Shown: positions 12,909 to 24,236, counted from the first letter of the stretch. The stretch is DNA of 64,000 bases from Spongospora subterranea f. sp. subterranea (GCA_049724395.1 JAUGWO010000008.1:62001-126000); one strand, 5' to 3'. Notes: generated by a model from the sequence alone, not told the origin. A program made the numbers and translations.

Positions 12909-14583
12909 ATGGAAAACTACAGGAAGCTGGGAAAGCTGGGTGCGGGAGCCCATGGTGTGGTTTACCGGGCCCAAGTTCTATCTGGGCAAAAACTGCATCC
13001 TCATATGCCAGAGACTGTCGCGTAATATACCCGAATACTTTTGACCTGGGTCGCCAACCACCGAACTGATCCTGCTTAATAGAATTAAAAAGATTCGATT
13101 ACGGTCACATGAGGAAGGGGTCAGCCAGGAAACAATACGGGAATTGAAGCTATTGCAAGAGCTCGATCATGATCACATAATCAGAGTTTTTCATGTCTTC
13201 TCCAATCGTGGCAATATCAATGTTGTTTTGGAAGAAATGCAGGTTCGTGAAATCGCCACGATATATCCTGTTCAATTTCTTTAATCTTTCATTTGGTCTA
13301 GACGGATTTGGAAGTGATTATCAACACGACGTTTGGCATCATATGATCATCTCTTATTGACATGGCTCTTATGTCCTGTTCTCTAGGTCGATTGTCCTTC
13401 GCCCTGGCGATATCAAAGCATATATGCGGGTAAGCAGATCGGTTACTCTGACTTTTCGCATTTTTCAACTTCGGTAATTGTTTGTCCTCAATACTGGACA
13501 TTGTTTCAGTTTTATTTTAGTCGCGATCAGTGCCTGTTTAGGTGAGGCTTACAAGTTGTTCTCTCAATTCATTTACTTTGCCGGTCCACCTTCGATTCGC
13601 ATTTTTTCACATTTCGTGGATAATGTTTCGGCTTCGTGTCAAATCTGATGGGTTTGCTTTCGTGTAATTCGCAACTTGATGTTTCAACTCGATACGTTAT
13701 TGTCGTTGTCAGTTCTAAACAAAAACTGCTGGTAGATGCTACTGGAAGCTGTTGAGTATTGCCATTCACATTGGCTTCTTCATCGTGATCTTAAGCCTGC
13801 CAACTGCCTCATATCGCGTTCTGGCGTCCTTAAACTCAGCGATTTTGGCCTGGCTAAAATATACGGCTCGCCCAACAGGCAATTCTCCCCACAAGCTTGT
13901 ACACTTTGGTTCAGAGCTTCCGGAGGTAGTCATCGCTTCATTTTTGTATTGTCGACCTGTTTGTCATTGGAGTTGATACAGTTGCTGTTTGGGGCCACGT
14001 CTTATGGCCCTCCTTCCGATATGTGGTCGTGTGGCTGCATTTTCGCTCAGGTGATGTTGCGCGTCCCCATTTTCCATGGGTCGACCGAAATAGAACAGGT
14101 AATACGCGGCGTCACATATGTTGAATTTTTTGAATGACTCTATACTTTTTTATGACAATGCCATCGTAAATTTCCAAACAGCTGCGTTCTTGAATCTTGT
14201 TAACAAGTTTTTTGAGAGTTTCAAACGTTGTATAATGTTCCCAATGTTCCTGTTCATTGCTTTCGTTGACACTCTCCTTCTTTGTGCAGTTGCAGAACAT
14301 TTTTGCTGCTCTAGGAACGCCAACTGAAGCGGATTGGCCAGGTATGACGGCCTTGCCAGGATTTGCCCAGTTCGAGGCTCGACCACCGTCGCCTTTATCA
14401 GCAATGTTTCCAGGCGTGGCTCCGGCGGCCATCGATCTGTTATCGCGAATGCTAGCTTTCGACCCGCTAAAGCGGATATCGGCAAAGGACGCTCTCCAAC
14501 ATGAATATTTCACGTCGCCGCCTTTCAATGAGACACCACTGGACCAACTACCTCAACTTCCTATCAAAAAAGGCACATCATAA
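12909..14583 (+). CDS. CDK7: CDK7/Kin28-like cyclin-dependent kinase
   Basis: Seven exons: 12909-13021, 13083-13242, 13302-13330, 13387-13429, 13736-13925, 13982-14098 and 14290-14583, about 314 residues. Visible kinase parts are the glycine loop GKLGAGAHGVVY, the catalytic Lys in TVAIKKIRL, the cyclin-helix region (GVSQETIRELKLLQEL), HRDLKPANCL, SDFGLAKIYGSPNR, LLFGATSYGPPSDMWS and ALGTPTEADWP. The GSPNR motif after DFG and overall length favour CDK7, the catalytic subunit of CAK and TFIIH; CDK20 is the main alternative. All junction phases agree except exon 5, where one extra T near 13919 breaks the expected RAPE motif (AGA GCT T CCG GAG). This looks like an assembly indel or a recent lesion. 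Two exons are very short (29 and 43 nt). Confidence 0.85.
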
Positions 14584-14727
14584 TATATTGTACTAACTTT
14601 TCACAAAAACCCTTTCGCGGCATTTTCGATTCGGTTGAGAAAGCGTTGAATTCCAGAAAAGCTGCGTTAAACTATGAACTGTGAATTCATGTTGAAAAAT
14701 GCGGATTACCGTCATATGAAGAGTATA

Positions 14728-17700
14728 TTATTTTAAACATTTGGGTGGAATGGTTCCCTCTACTAATGCACCTTTCATTGATCGAAGGTTTTTTTTGTGA
14801 TCTAGTCCCGGGAGGGATTGCGTTCTACGCATGGCACACATTGCCATGCTGGGCGATGGGATGCCGGTTCTGTTGTAATGGCGCAACTGCAGACTGGACG
14901 GAGAGGGTTGACAACGACTTCTAGGACACTCGTACATGATCGCTGGCGGTAAAATCGTCAAGCTTTGTCGCTTGTCGATAACCGTCATTGGCCTGTCAAC
15001 GCAGAGATTAACATCGCCAACGGGAGCCCAATCGGCAATTCGAGATGCGATATGTTCTTCGCGACGCGTTAGATCGCGCATAAGTGGATCCGTCACGGTT
15101 GGCGATACTCTTCCGACCACTAATCACAAGTGTAAGCCGAATATGTATTCAACATAGAATTAAACAAATATCCTGGAAACCGTGGCGAATTTTTGCAAAA
15201 TATACGAACGTAATACAATGTAAAGGAAAGGATCAACAACCATTCTAGAGTGATATTGGGTTTGCGTAACTACATTGAAGAAAGTAGTCAATATTTTTCA
15301 GATCTGAAAGCAAACTCTGATAAGCATAAAGCGCCGCAATCGGAAGATCAGCGGAGATCAGTGTATCTAGACGACCACATTGATCCTCCACTGAGGCGGC
15401 CAACGATCCGATTTCCATCCTTCCCCAGCAAGATTGATGCCGCAATACCGCAATGCCCTTACCGACCACTGAGCGAAAATGCTTCCAGTGATGTGATACC
15501 TGACGTCCAAGGGCTGATAGATAAGGCGTGATCGGCGAAGGGACAGATATCAGAGCGGGAATGTGCGGATCGCAGCACAGCGAGCGTAACGGTTCCAATG
15601 CTTTCGCGAATCCATCCAGTGTTATCGGGCCACCAATCACCGTGTCAAGGACGGCCTCGGCCTGACAACGCACCTGTCAACTGGCGAAATCGCATCGCAT
15701 TGCGTTAACTGACATGGTTCAATAATGTGATACGGAATACGCATTGGATGATTTTCGCTAACGCTGGCCGCAGCGCGTGTAACGTTTCACTGGCAACGGG
15801 GCCCACTCCCAGACCCAGTAACGTGAACAGGTGTGTAACGTGACGGGAGAAACGATGACGGAACTCGGCCTCCTTGACGATGGCGAATTGCAGGAACGAG
15901 TGCATGTCCGCTGTGACCCCCTCGGTCGTCATCTCTGACAGCATGAAGTGCAAACGATAATTTGACAGTCCAGGGAAGAAGTCACGTAGTGCCTGTTCGT
16001 GATTGACGGGCCACGCTGACGCCATCGCGCGTCTCCGCCGGAAATACAGTGATAATAACGATATTGTTTGGTCACCGAACGCGTTGTCGTGAAATTTTTT
16101 GAACAAGTCGACTTCGGGATAGGCAGGGGCAAATTTCTCGACGGCTCTGTATAGTTCTCTGCAAGAAGAACGGATTAAGGAGGATATTCCAAAATTTACA
16201 GGGGCAAATTCCGTCACTATGTACTGAGGCAATGATAATGGTGGAAGATCACAACGATATCGTTGAACATCACAATCGTCTTTCGATTCGTAGATCATGG
16301 CAATCTGTTTTAGCAGAGCATCGACACGACGTCGCCGATGCGCCGTTTTCCCTGTGTGGCGGGGCGGAGAAACGTCTCCTGGCTGGCTTCCTTCTGCTTG
16401 ATTAGCATTGCAAAGAGCACGATTCATTGTGTCGTCATTGCTAACATGATCACCGTCGATACGGTCATCATCCACAATTGTTTCACCTTGCGGCTGAACG
16501 AGACGCCTGGGCCGACAGATTGAACTTTTCGATTCCTCGTCACGTCCTGAGAGGTCACACTGATCATTGGGCTGTGGCATCCTGCATTCGATATCTCGAT
16601 CTTCGCCGTCATTTGACCATGGACCATCCGTCATCTTCTGTACCTCCCGCCATAAGTTTGTTTCTTTTTCTCGCTGTTGGATGTTTTCAGCTGTTGTATT
16701 ACGCTTGGACCCATCTCCCATGTTTTTGATTGATTTTCTATAAGGATTTCCAGTTTTTTTTGGGAATTTTTTTTTTTGACCATGATTTCGCCGATCACTG
16801 CCTTCAATTGCCTTGTTATTTGGATTTCCAGGATTAGGAAACACCACAGTGATTTTCTTTTTTTTATACCTCACACCGATGTCACGAGTAAAGTCGCCAG
16901 GACAATCGGGCTCAGTTCCATTCGACGGTTCGGTTTTGTCCATTTGCTCGTCGGAGACGTCATCAGCATTACTACCCTGAGAAACATATGTGTGAACTTT
17001 CCAAATTTCGCTGTGGCTAAAAGAAACGGATGGAACTTCTGTTGATCGATAGTCAACGAGCGCTTCTGCATTCGCTGAACTTGTTGGAAGGATATTTTGC
17101 TTCAGTTGGCCTTGGTTCGCATCGCCGATCTTATAGGATTTCCCAGCGTCTTTTTCGTCATTGTTGTTCACATCATCACCTTCGTCGTCTTGTTGTTTTC
17201 GCAAATCGATAGAATGTCGAACATGTTCACCAGATGAATTATATATATCGCCCATTTCAGATGTTCCTTGACTTTGAACTGGTTTTTCGTAAACATATGA
17301 ACCATCTTTTCGACGAACACCTTCGTCTTGTTGGTTTTGCGAATCGATAACATGTCGAAAATGTTCACCAGACTTACTATGGTCGATTTCAGACATTTCT
17401 TGAATTTGAACTGGCTTTCCGTAGACATTTGAACCATCTTTTCGACGACTGCGTCGCCGAATAGTTGTTTTTTGTGACTCCGACTGTAGTTCAGCTGGCA
17501 AATTAGCATCATTATCTAGATCATCAACGGGTTCTGGCTCAATTGAAGTGCCATTTGAACGTCGAACAATTTGTATTTGGGGCTCCGACTGTAGTTCAGC
17601 TGGCAATTCAGTATCGTCATCTCGATCATCCACGGGTTCTGACTTAATTGAAGCGCCACCTGAAGTTGATGTATCTGGTACAAACACTTGCTTAGGATTG

Positions 17701-20271
17701 TTATGGGGCGCAGTACGATCTGTTTCGAGCTTTCGAAATATAGCAGAAGACCCCTGCGTACGATTGTTGTGGGGCGCATCAAGATCTTTTTCAAGCTCTC
17801 GAAATGTAGCAGAAGACACCTGCGTAGGATTGTTGTTGGGCGCACCTAGATCTGTTTCGAGAGTTTGAAATGTAGCAAAATACACCCGCGTAGGATTGTT
17901 GTGGGGCGCATCAAGATCTGTTTGGAGTTCTTGAAATGTAGCAGCAGAAACTGGTTGTGGGGCATCAGACTTTGTTTTCGCAACTTTGATCGCTACAGAC
18001 GACCTTTTGTAATCTTTTGCTGATGATTTCGCTCCAGTCGTGCTGCGCATTGGGTGTTGTTCTTCTCGCATCGCCGCGAGCTCAGCCTGCAAATCATCGA
18101 TACGCTTTTGTGTCACAATCACGTAAGTGTCGTGGGCGGTCTTCATCTTTTCAGACTCTTCCTGCCATTTCTGCTTTGCAGACTCGGTTGACTTGGTTTC
18201 CAGTTGTGAAGATGCATCGTTTCGCAGGCGATGTGTTTCTGGCGAGCTTATCACTGGGGACTGTGGTTTAGGTGACTTGATTACCATGGCATTTTTTCGT
18301 TCTGTTTGTAAGTTGGAGTTTTCCTCAGAACCCACTGCAGTCGCATATCCAGGTGGGTGATGTTTTGCTGTGGTTGCTCTGGCATTGGACTCCAGTCGTG
18401 CGGTCTTCTGACGCATTGGATTCGTTTTTTGTATCATTCCCTTTGATATGGGATTTTCCCTTCCCTGGTCTGCTCTCAGTGAATGCGGGTCAGAACTTGA
18501 GACGAGTCCCGATTCAATTTCTGAGAGGGAATTAGATTTTTCCATATGTGTAGGTACCGTTGTTTCATCGGCATCGTCAATAGCGGTTGATCTATTGAGT
18601 GCATTACAGTAAACTTGAACTTTTTCTGAAGGGTTGCTTATCGTAATATCTTGCACAGGCTCTCTGTTGGGTAAAACTGAAAATATAATTTGCATCACAG
18701 CTCCGTCAGGACCTTGAACCCGATTGCACTTGGTAAATGCTCTTGCTGCGGCCTAATAATCAGCACTGAAATCAGTAATTGACGTTCATATAACTGCGCT
18801 GAACTAAACAGCATGAGCACAATAAACAATATATAATGGCTCATCGATTGCCACTTGTCAGTAAAAATTAGTAAATGCTGAAAAACATCTACCTCTGTTG
18901 TTGCCATCTCGATTAGTGACATTTCTGGACCTTGGAAACGGGGCCAGACTCGAGTGACTGCACCGAACTGTTCAAAGTGTTTCCTGATCTTGGTTCCAGA
19001 CGGAGTCACATCATCGATACCACGAACTGCCAGCACGCATGTTGGGTATTCAACGGCGAACTGACACTGGCAACGAAGGGCGCAATCACCAAGCAGGATC
19101 AGATTTTTCGCTGTGGCAGACGCCTTTACATTTTGAAACTGCACAAACACAGAGCGATCGCCACCGTCCATGGGGATCAATTTCGTTCGCCGAACGGGCT
19201 CTAACCCAATCAACGATGTGGAAACCAGCGATTCGGTCGCTGAGGAAGGCAGACCCCATAAAAGAAGATGATTGGATGGCGTTGAGGTAACACATTGCTC
19301 ATGTAGAGGTTTTCCGATTCGTGCAACAAGTTTGGCGTGTTCATCATCAAAAGCGACATTGAGACGGGTTTGTTCGGCGACTGCGACTTCACGCTCATGT
19401 TCAGCAGTGAATAACTCGTTGGACCAACGTCGCAGTCTCAAGCCGATGGCGGTTTCGTACATCGTCTAGCGTCTTACATGTGATTTGATGGCTTCGGCGT
19501 TCTTCACTTAAAGCGAGTTCTGATATTCGTAAAAGAGCAGCGCCTTGAGTCGCCGAGGTTGCGGCCACATCCAGATCCCGCTTCGATTCGAACAACGCGC
19601 GTTGAAGTTGATCCAAACGGCAAGTAATTGTTGACAGACTTTCTTTGACAATCTTCAATTGTGATAGCATATGTTGGCGCAGCCCTTCCCCACGCTGCCA
19701 TAAATCCTGTAACAGTTGCCCTCGATCACTACAGACTACCGTTACCTGACTACATTACAGGTATTAGATGCCAGGCCCCAAGAACGTGAAACAAAAGTTC
19801 ACTGTCGCAGGAAACATTACAAGCTCAAGTGTAACAAAAAAGGTTGTAGGAGTGCATACACTTGAACCAATGGGAAAGGGGCTAATGGGTAACATCAAAT
19901 GGCCATATATAGTGCAGCTACCTGATTGCTTGACGAGCGAGGACACCGCAGAACATGCAGTCATCGTGAAGAAGATCCAGGTCATCAGGACGCCTAGCGC
20001 GACGGTCATCGAGTTCGATCACGAACTTGTTGAACGATTCACGAAGCAAAATCGCTTCCATACGCGACGCAGGTCGCGCAGCACGAACAGCGAATTCATG
20101 CGAATCCATTAAATGGGAAACGTCGGCGTCGCCGACCGAGGAGATCTGACACCGGACGTTGCGTTGATCCACGACCCCATGCTGGATGGCATTCATGTTC
20201 AATTCTCGCATCCATTCCTGTACCATCTCTCGCGATCGTTCATTGTCATCGGCATGAGGGCCCGATTCCAT
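14728..20271 (-). CDS. Large RRM-containing protein with coiled-coil and disordered repeats, function unknown
   Basis: Five exons fit: 20271-19922, 19728-18893, 18752-15741, 15673-15274 and 15119-14728, about 1,662 residues. Phases agree at all four introns (193, 140, 67 and 154 bp). Exon 2 needs one single-base frame correction near 19400-19465, where a coiled-coil-like stretch switches frame. An RRM-like fold spans the exon 2/3 junction (CVLAVRGIDDVT ... KHFEQFGAVTRVWPRF ... AAARAFTKCNRV). The long central part is charged and low-complexity, with 22-residue tandem repeats. The C-terminus is globular (DLPPLSLPQYIVTEF ... LRDFFPGLSNYRLHFMLSE). I do not recognise the C-terminal fold; it vaguely recalls ciliary or flagellar proteins. 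The start Met is the first in the open frame and could lie further upstream. Confidence 0.65.
17270..17660 (-). repeat. Further diverged coding duplications in the RRM protein
   Basis: Two block pairs follow the 22-residue repeats. Two copies share SIxxEPVDDxD and LPAELQSE (about 17480-17660). Two share RRKDGSxVYxKPVQ and SGEHxRHxID (about 17205-17450). All stay in frame, so they look like internal protein duplications. Confidence 0.7.
17695..17950 (-). repeat. 66-bp in-frame coding minisatellite, four units
   Basis: Units begin at 17695, 17761, 17827 and 17893 on the plus strand, exactly 66 bp apart. On the coding strand each encodes a 22-residue variant around ATFxxLExDLxAPHNN. The last unit is partial. 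Units differ by several substitutions but no frame-breaking indels. Confidence 0.85.
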
Positions 20272-20483
20272 TCAGATCGGCCCGGCGTTCCCACCGACAC
20301 TCGCAACACGCTCGATATTGCCTTTAATTGATATATGCCATCAACAGTACTGCTGCGATCGTCAGTTTGAAAAATGCAGTACAGATTGTTTTATCAACTC
20401 ATTTTTTCAGCATGACGGATCTTGTTTCACCATAACAGACAATGAACTACAGTAACATAGTTTGCAAGTTTTTGAACACTTGC

Positions 20484-21029
20484 GCGGCGGCCGCCAACTC
20501 TTCAAGTAGGGTTAGTTTGCCGCTGTTGCTGGTAGGCCTCCATCAGTTGCTCGCATGAGGGAGGGAATCGACGTCCATCGGAACGGAAAACAAAGGAACG
20601 AACAGAACACAACCACAGAGCAGGAAACTGAGACCCAGGAAACACAACGGAACACCACAGGAACCACTCCGGACAGAAAAACTAGAAAGCTGGGAACGGA
20701 TTCCGGAGTACCTCCAAATAAAGAGTAGATCTGTGTTATCCGTTGATTGTCATCGCCGTTCCTGTGCTTCTTGTGCCCGGTGTTCGTGACAGTGTAATCC
20801 GGAAATCCGTTCACTGCTTTCTGTTTTTCTGCCCGGGGTGGTTCCTGTGGTGTTCCATTGTGTTTCCTAGTCTCAGTTTCCCGTTCTGTGGTTGTGTTCT
20901 TTTTGTTCCTTTGTTTTCCGTTCCGATGGAAGTCGATTCTCCTCCCTCATAGAGCAACTGATGGAGGCCTACCAGCAACAGCGGCAAACTAACCTTACTC
21001 TACAAAAAGAGTTGGCGGTCGCCGCGCAA
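20484..21029. repeat. Imperfect inverted repeat 1 (arms ~230 bp)
   Basis: Left arm 20484-20710 is the reverse complement of right arm 20798-21029 with scattered differences; for example TTCCGTTCCGATGGAAGTCG on the right pairs with CGACGTCCATCGGAACGG on the left. The centre is about 87 bp. The right arm reads outward into a short Gln-rich, Pro-rich frame resembling the start of a gypsy gag, so the arms may be two head-to-head 5' ends of one LTR element. Confidence 0.85.
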
Positions 21030-21467
21030 CCGGTTCCCCCTCCAGCAGCCCTCTCTGCTTCGATTCCCCCTCCAGCAGTCCTCTCTGCTCCGATTCCCCC
21101 TCCCGTTCGTCCAGTTGGACCGGTTTTCCCTCCAATTGGGTTTTTGTGTTCACATCATCAGCAAACCGGGTTCGGGTTCGGGTTGGGTTGGATCTTGGAT
21201 GTTTGAGGGCCTACCTAGGCCAGGTTGGGTCCGGTTGAGGTCGCTCAACCCGGGTTTATGTATACATTCTAGTGTACGGTGTATAATGTACGTACCGTAC
21301 ACAATAGTGTATATACAGTTCGGCCGCAACGTGTGAAGAATCTGTCCTGAGGAATTTTCGGATGGATGCAGACGTCAGATGTGAGGCTGAGTTGGAGAAA
21401 TATCAATTGTTGAAGCTGAAAAAACAAACAACTTTCCAAACTATCACAAGCCAAATGACGTGTATGT
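21030..21467. other. No gene; short G-rich tandem motif
   Basis: Contains a proline-rich frame continuing from the right arm and a GGGTTCGGGTTCGGGTTGG run near 21166-21190. No domain recognised. Confidence 0.4.
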
Positions 21468-21928
21468 TGGAAACATCGTCTGGTGCAGGCACCACCATGA
21501 CAATAGATCAAAATCTTGAAGGTCGCGGTGCGCAACGCCTGGAGGAACTGGATGCGCTCAGAAATGGAAGGCAGCACGTATTTCACTGACGGCAGGTCTG
21601 CGATCGTGGCAACTGCATGTCGTGGGTGGTTATATTTGGCGTGTGGTTCCCAAACCGTCACAGAAGTGGTGGGAGACAAGCAAATCTACGTCAGGTAGCT
21701 GAGTCGGCCGAGGCACGGGGCTGTTTCTCCCGCCACTTCTGTGACGGTTTGACCACCCACGACATGCAGTTGCCACGATCGCTGACCTGCGGTCAGTGAA
21801 ATACGTGCTGCCTCCCATTCCTGACTGGCAATGAGCGCATCCAGTTCCTCCAGGCGTTGCACGATACCGCGGCCCCCAAGATCTTGATCTATTGTCGTGG
21901 TGGTGCCTGCACCAGACGACATTTCCAA
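21468..21928. repeat. Imperfect inverted repeat 2 (arms ~200-225 bp)
   Basis: Left arm 21468-21692 and right arm 21728-21928 are reverse complements with substitutions and a ~20-bp insertion in the left arm. Both arms encode related peptides around LEELDAL and SSGAGTT when read in opposite directions, so the duplicated unit was probably coding. The element family is not recognised. Confidence 0.85.
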
Positions 21929-22010
21929 TTCTTTGCAAACAGCTCGGTCAGTCTTGTACATTCCTGCTTTTAGTGCGAAAAATAAGTGCAACTTTTATGA
22001 TCCCGGAAAT

Positions 22011-22427
22011 GGACTTCATCGCTGATCTTGGATAATGGACCACTTTTGCAAACAGAAATCGTTTTGCCTGTGGAAATACAATCGCTGACAAGAGATCTAG
22101 CATTAAATCTTCAAAGGTTGACACGAGGTTTTAAACACCATGACCTTTGAAAAAATTGTGAGCACAGTACACGAGTCCTACACGTAGTATGTTAGTTTAT
22201 CAAAACTCTGAACTCGAAATCTTGATGTGTCAAGTTACGTCGCTAATCCATATGTGTATTTAGAGTCACAATTTTTTTCAAAGGTCATGGTGGATCTCAA
22301 AAAGTAACACCTCGTCGACCTTTGAAGGTTCAATGCTTGTTCTTTTGTCGGTGATTGTATCTCCACAGGCGAAATAATTTTTTGTTTTCAAAAGGGAATC
22401 CATTATCCAAGATCAGCGATAAAGTCC
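22011..22427. repeat. Imperfect inverted repeat 3 (arms ~155 bp)
   Basis: Left arm 22011-22161 (from GGACTTCATCGCTGATCTTG) pairs with right arm 22266-22427 (ending AAGATCAGCGATAAAGTCC). The arms are diverged by substitutions and small indels; the central spacer is about 100 bp. No coding content recognised. Confidence 0.8.
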
Positions 22428-22650
22428 TGCCCCAATTCATTGAGACTTCTTCTCGTGTCGCCGAACAGAAGACTCAGACGAAGTTGGTAGTGAACGTTCG
22501 GCGTCGTATCAGTGCAGCAGCTTTCAGCAACATCCAAACAGAACGGCGCGACATACATTGGCAAGTCAACTCGTCGCTGCCAAACTGTGTCAAGAATTCC
22601 AAGCTCGGTCCACACATAAAGTACGCTGAACAAGAAGATGTCTCCAGATG

Positions 22651-22878
22651 ATCACGACAGCGTTCCAGCGTGCCGACGCCGCATCATTCCGAGAAGCTAT
22701 AATCGCCCTGCAGATGGCCTGTCAGTTCCAAGTTGTTTTAGACAAGGACCGTTTGGCTAAGTCGTGTCCTTGTCTAAAACAACGGCTGGTACTTGACAGG
22801 ATCTTTGAATTTTATCTGCAGGGCGATTATAACCTCTCGAAATGATGTGGGATCGGCACGCTGGAACGCTGTCGTAAT
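22651..22878. repeat. Inverted repeat 4 with a perfect inner stem
   Basis: Outer arms 22651-22731 and 22786-22878 are imperfect reverse complements. An inner perfect 18-bp stem pairs 22732-22749 with 22766-22783 (GTTGTTTTAGACAAGGAC). The 16-nt loop contains TTTGGCTAAGTC. Confidence 0.85.
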
Positions 22879-22910
22879 CACGAGTCTGGCGATTCTTTTC
22901 TTGTTCAAGC

Positions 22911-22987
22911 GTTCCACGTTGTTTTAGACAAGGACCGCCGCATACGTGTTTGGCTAAGTCGTGTCCTTGTCTAAAACAACGTGGAAC
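22911..22987. repeat. Inverted repeat 5, 25-bp perfect stem sharing its tip with repeat 4
   Basis: 22911-22935 pairs perfectly with 22963-22987. The stem includes the same GTTGTTTTAGACAAGGAC block and a loop ending TTTGGCTAAGTC as repeat 4. The downstream stretch 22989-23050 also repeats the sequence after repeat 4 (CTGGTACTTGACAGGATCT, then a CAGGGCGAT block). Confidence 0.85.
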
Positions 22988-23050
22988 TTCTGGTACTTGA
23001 CAGGATCTCTAAACTACATTTGCAGGGCGATGATAACTTCTCGGACGGAG

Positions 23051-23730
23051 GATAACCGGAGATGGTGGTGGGTCCAGGAAAATAGACATTAGGAGCAATG
23101 CAAAATAATCGTAAGAAGTCGATTCAAATAGACCAAAAAAGAAGTAAGATACCTGCTGTCAAATAAATATCATGTCAATGAGCATGTCAACAGGTTTGGA
23201 TTGCCGAATCATTAGTATATCAGCGACAGTAATTATGCCTCGCAGGCAGATCAGGGAATAACTCCACAGTTAACAATATTCCAACAACATTCGACAACCA
23301 TCAGCTCCAGTCCATCAATTCTCATCATCTACAGGAATGCTTGATCCAGATTCCAGAGTGGATTTTATGAGGTTCTGCCGAGGGACCCTTAGTATTCCGG
23401 GCACTTGTCGCAGAGTTGGAATTAATTCCGTTTAATTCAGGCTCTTTTGTTGATTCATGGCCCAGGTCAAGTCTCAAGCTTGCCGGGAAGGGATGATCAA
23501 CGAACCGTTCATTTTAGCACATGTGAAGAAATACGTGGACCGTACGTGGACCAAACAATTCGTTGCCCTTGTACTTTAGCGATAAAGTCCAAACGTACCC
23601 CGAGGACTGAAGCGATTAGCACACCGTGTATTTCCTAAACAATCACTTGTTTGTGAAGAAATAACCGTCCGATGAAGTGTAGGGGTCTATTAATGCATAT
23701 TGATTATAGAGCATGAAAATCAGATAACAA
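23051..23730. other. Intergenic, nothing recognised
   Basis: No domain, RNA gene or obvious repeat was seen. Confidence 0.4.
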
Positions 23731-23802
23731 TCCGATATAGTATAGGGGTCAGTATATGCGTCTTTCACATGCAAGACCGGGGTTCGAGTCCCCGTATCGG
23801 AA
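23731..23802 (+). tRNA. trnE-TTC: tRNA-Glu (anticodon TTC), copy 1
   Basis: Cloverleaf is complete. The acceptor stem pairs TCCGATA with TATCGGA, the anticodon stem pairs TGCGT with ATGCA around loop CTTTCAC, and the T arm is CGGGG TTCGAGT CCCCG with a good B box. No intron. A T-run follows. It forms an inverted pair with copy 2, and about 130 bp of downstream flank is also related. Confidence 0.95.
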
Positions 23803-24164
23803 CATTTTGTTGAGATTCACAATGGTTACAAATGCGGCATCTCCAGCACATCCCAATAATGAATGCCCCGATTCACTTTTGAAAAATTTCATGACAAAAT
23901 TGACTAACCTTTTGTCAAGAGCCCCAACTGCAAAGGTCAGCATTGTGTTTTCAGCCTCTTTGCAGGCGCCTGTCTTCTCCCAGTCTCCTTAACAAACTTA
24001 CACCAGAAATCGTGCAGCAACGCGCTCATTTTTGTTGTCACGAAAAATTTGGGAAAATATCAAATTTGGAATGGAATTCTGTCCGCAAGAAATGGGCCAA
24101 TTTGGGTCATCAATTTTTTTTCAGCGAATCGGATTTGTATTTTTGTGAATTCCTACAAAAAATG
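23803..24164. other. Spacer between inverted tRNA-Glu copies
   Basis: The first and last ~40 bases (ACATTTTGTTGAGATTCAC and its diverged inverted partner) extend the inverted duplication beyond the tRNAs. The middle holds short frames of unknown origin. Confidence 0.5.
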
Positions 24165-24236
24165 TTCCGATACGGGGACTCGAACCCCGGTCTTGCATGT
24201 GAAAGACGCATATACTGACCCCTATACTATATCGGA
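24165..24236 (-). tRNA. trnE-TTC: tRNA-Glu (anticodon TTC), copy 2
   Basis: Same 72-nt sequence as copy 1, in reverse orientation. A T-run lies downstream on the minus strand. It sits about 100 bp from a copia protease fragment. Confidence 0.95.

Noticed and set aside
19768-20112. Plus-strand 114-codon frame as a separate gene
   Set aside because: It overlaps exon 1 and intron 1 of the minus-strand RRM gene, whose splice phases and continuity are better supported.
20892-21206. Pro-rich 104-codon frame as a host gene
   Set aside because: It starts inside an inverted repeat and reads like the start of a gypsy gag; stops interrupt the likely frame.
22651-23050. CRISPR-like array
   Set aside because: The repeats are inverted stem-loops in a eukaryotic genome, with no regular direct repeat-spacer pattern.
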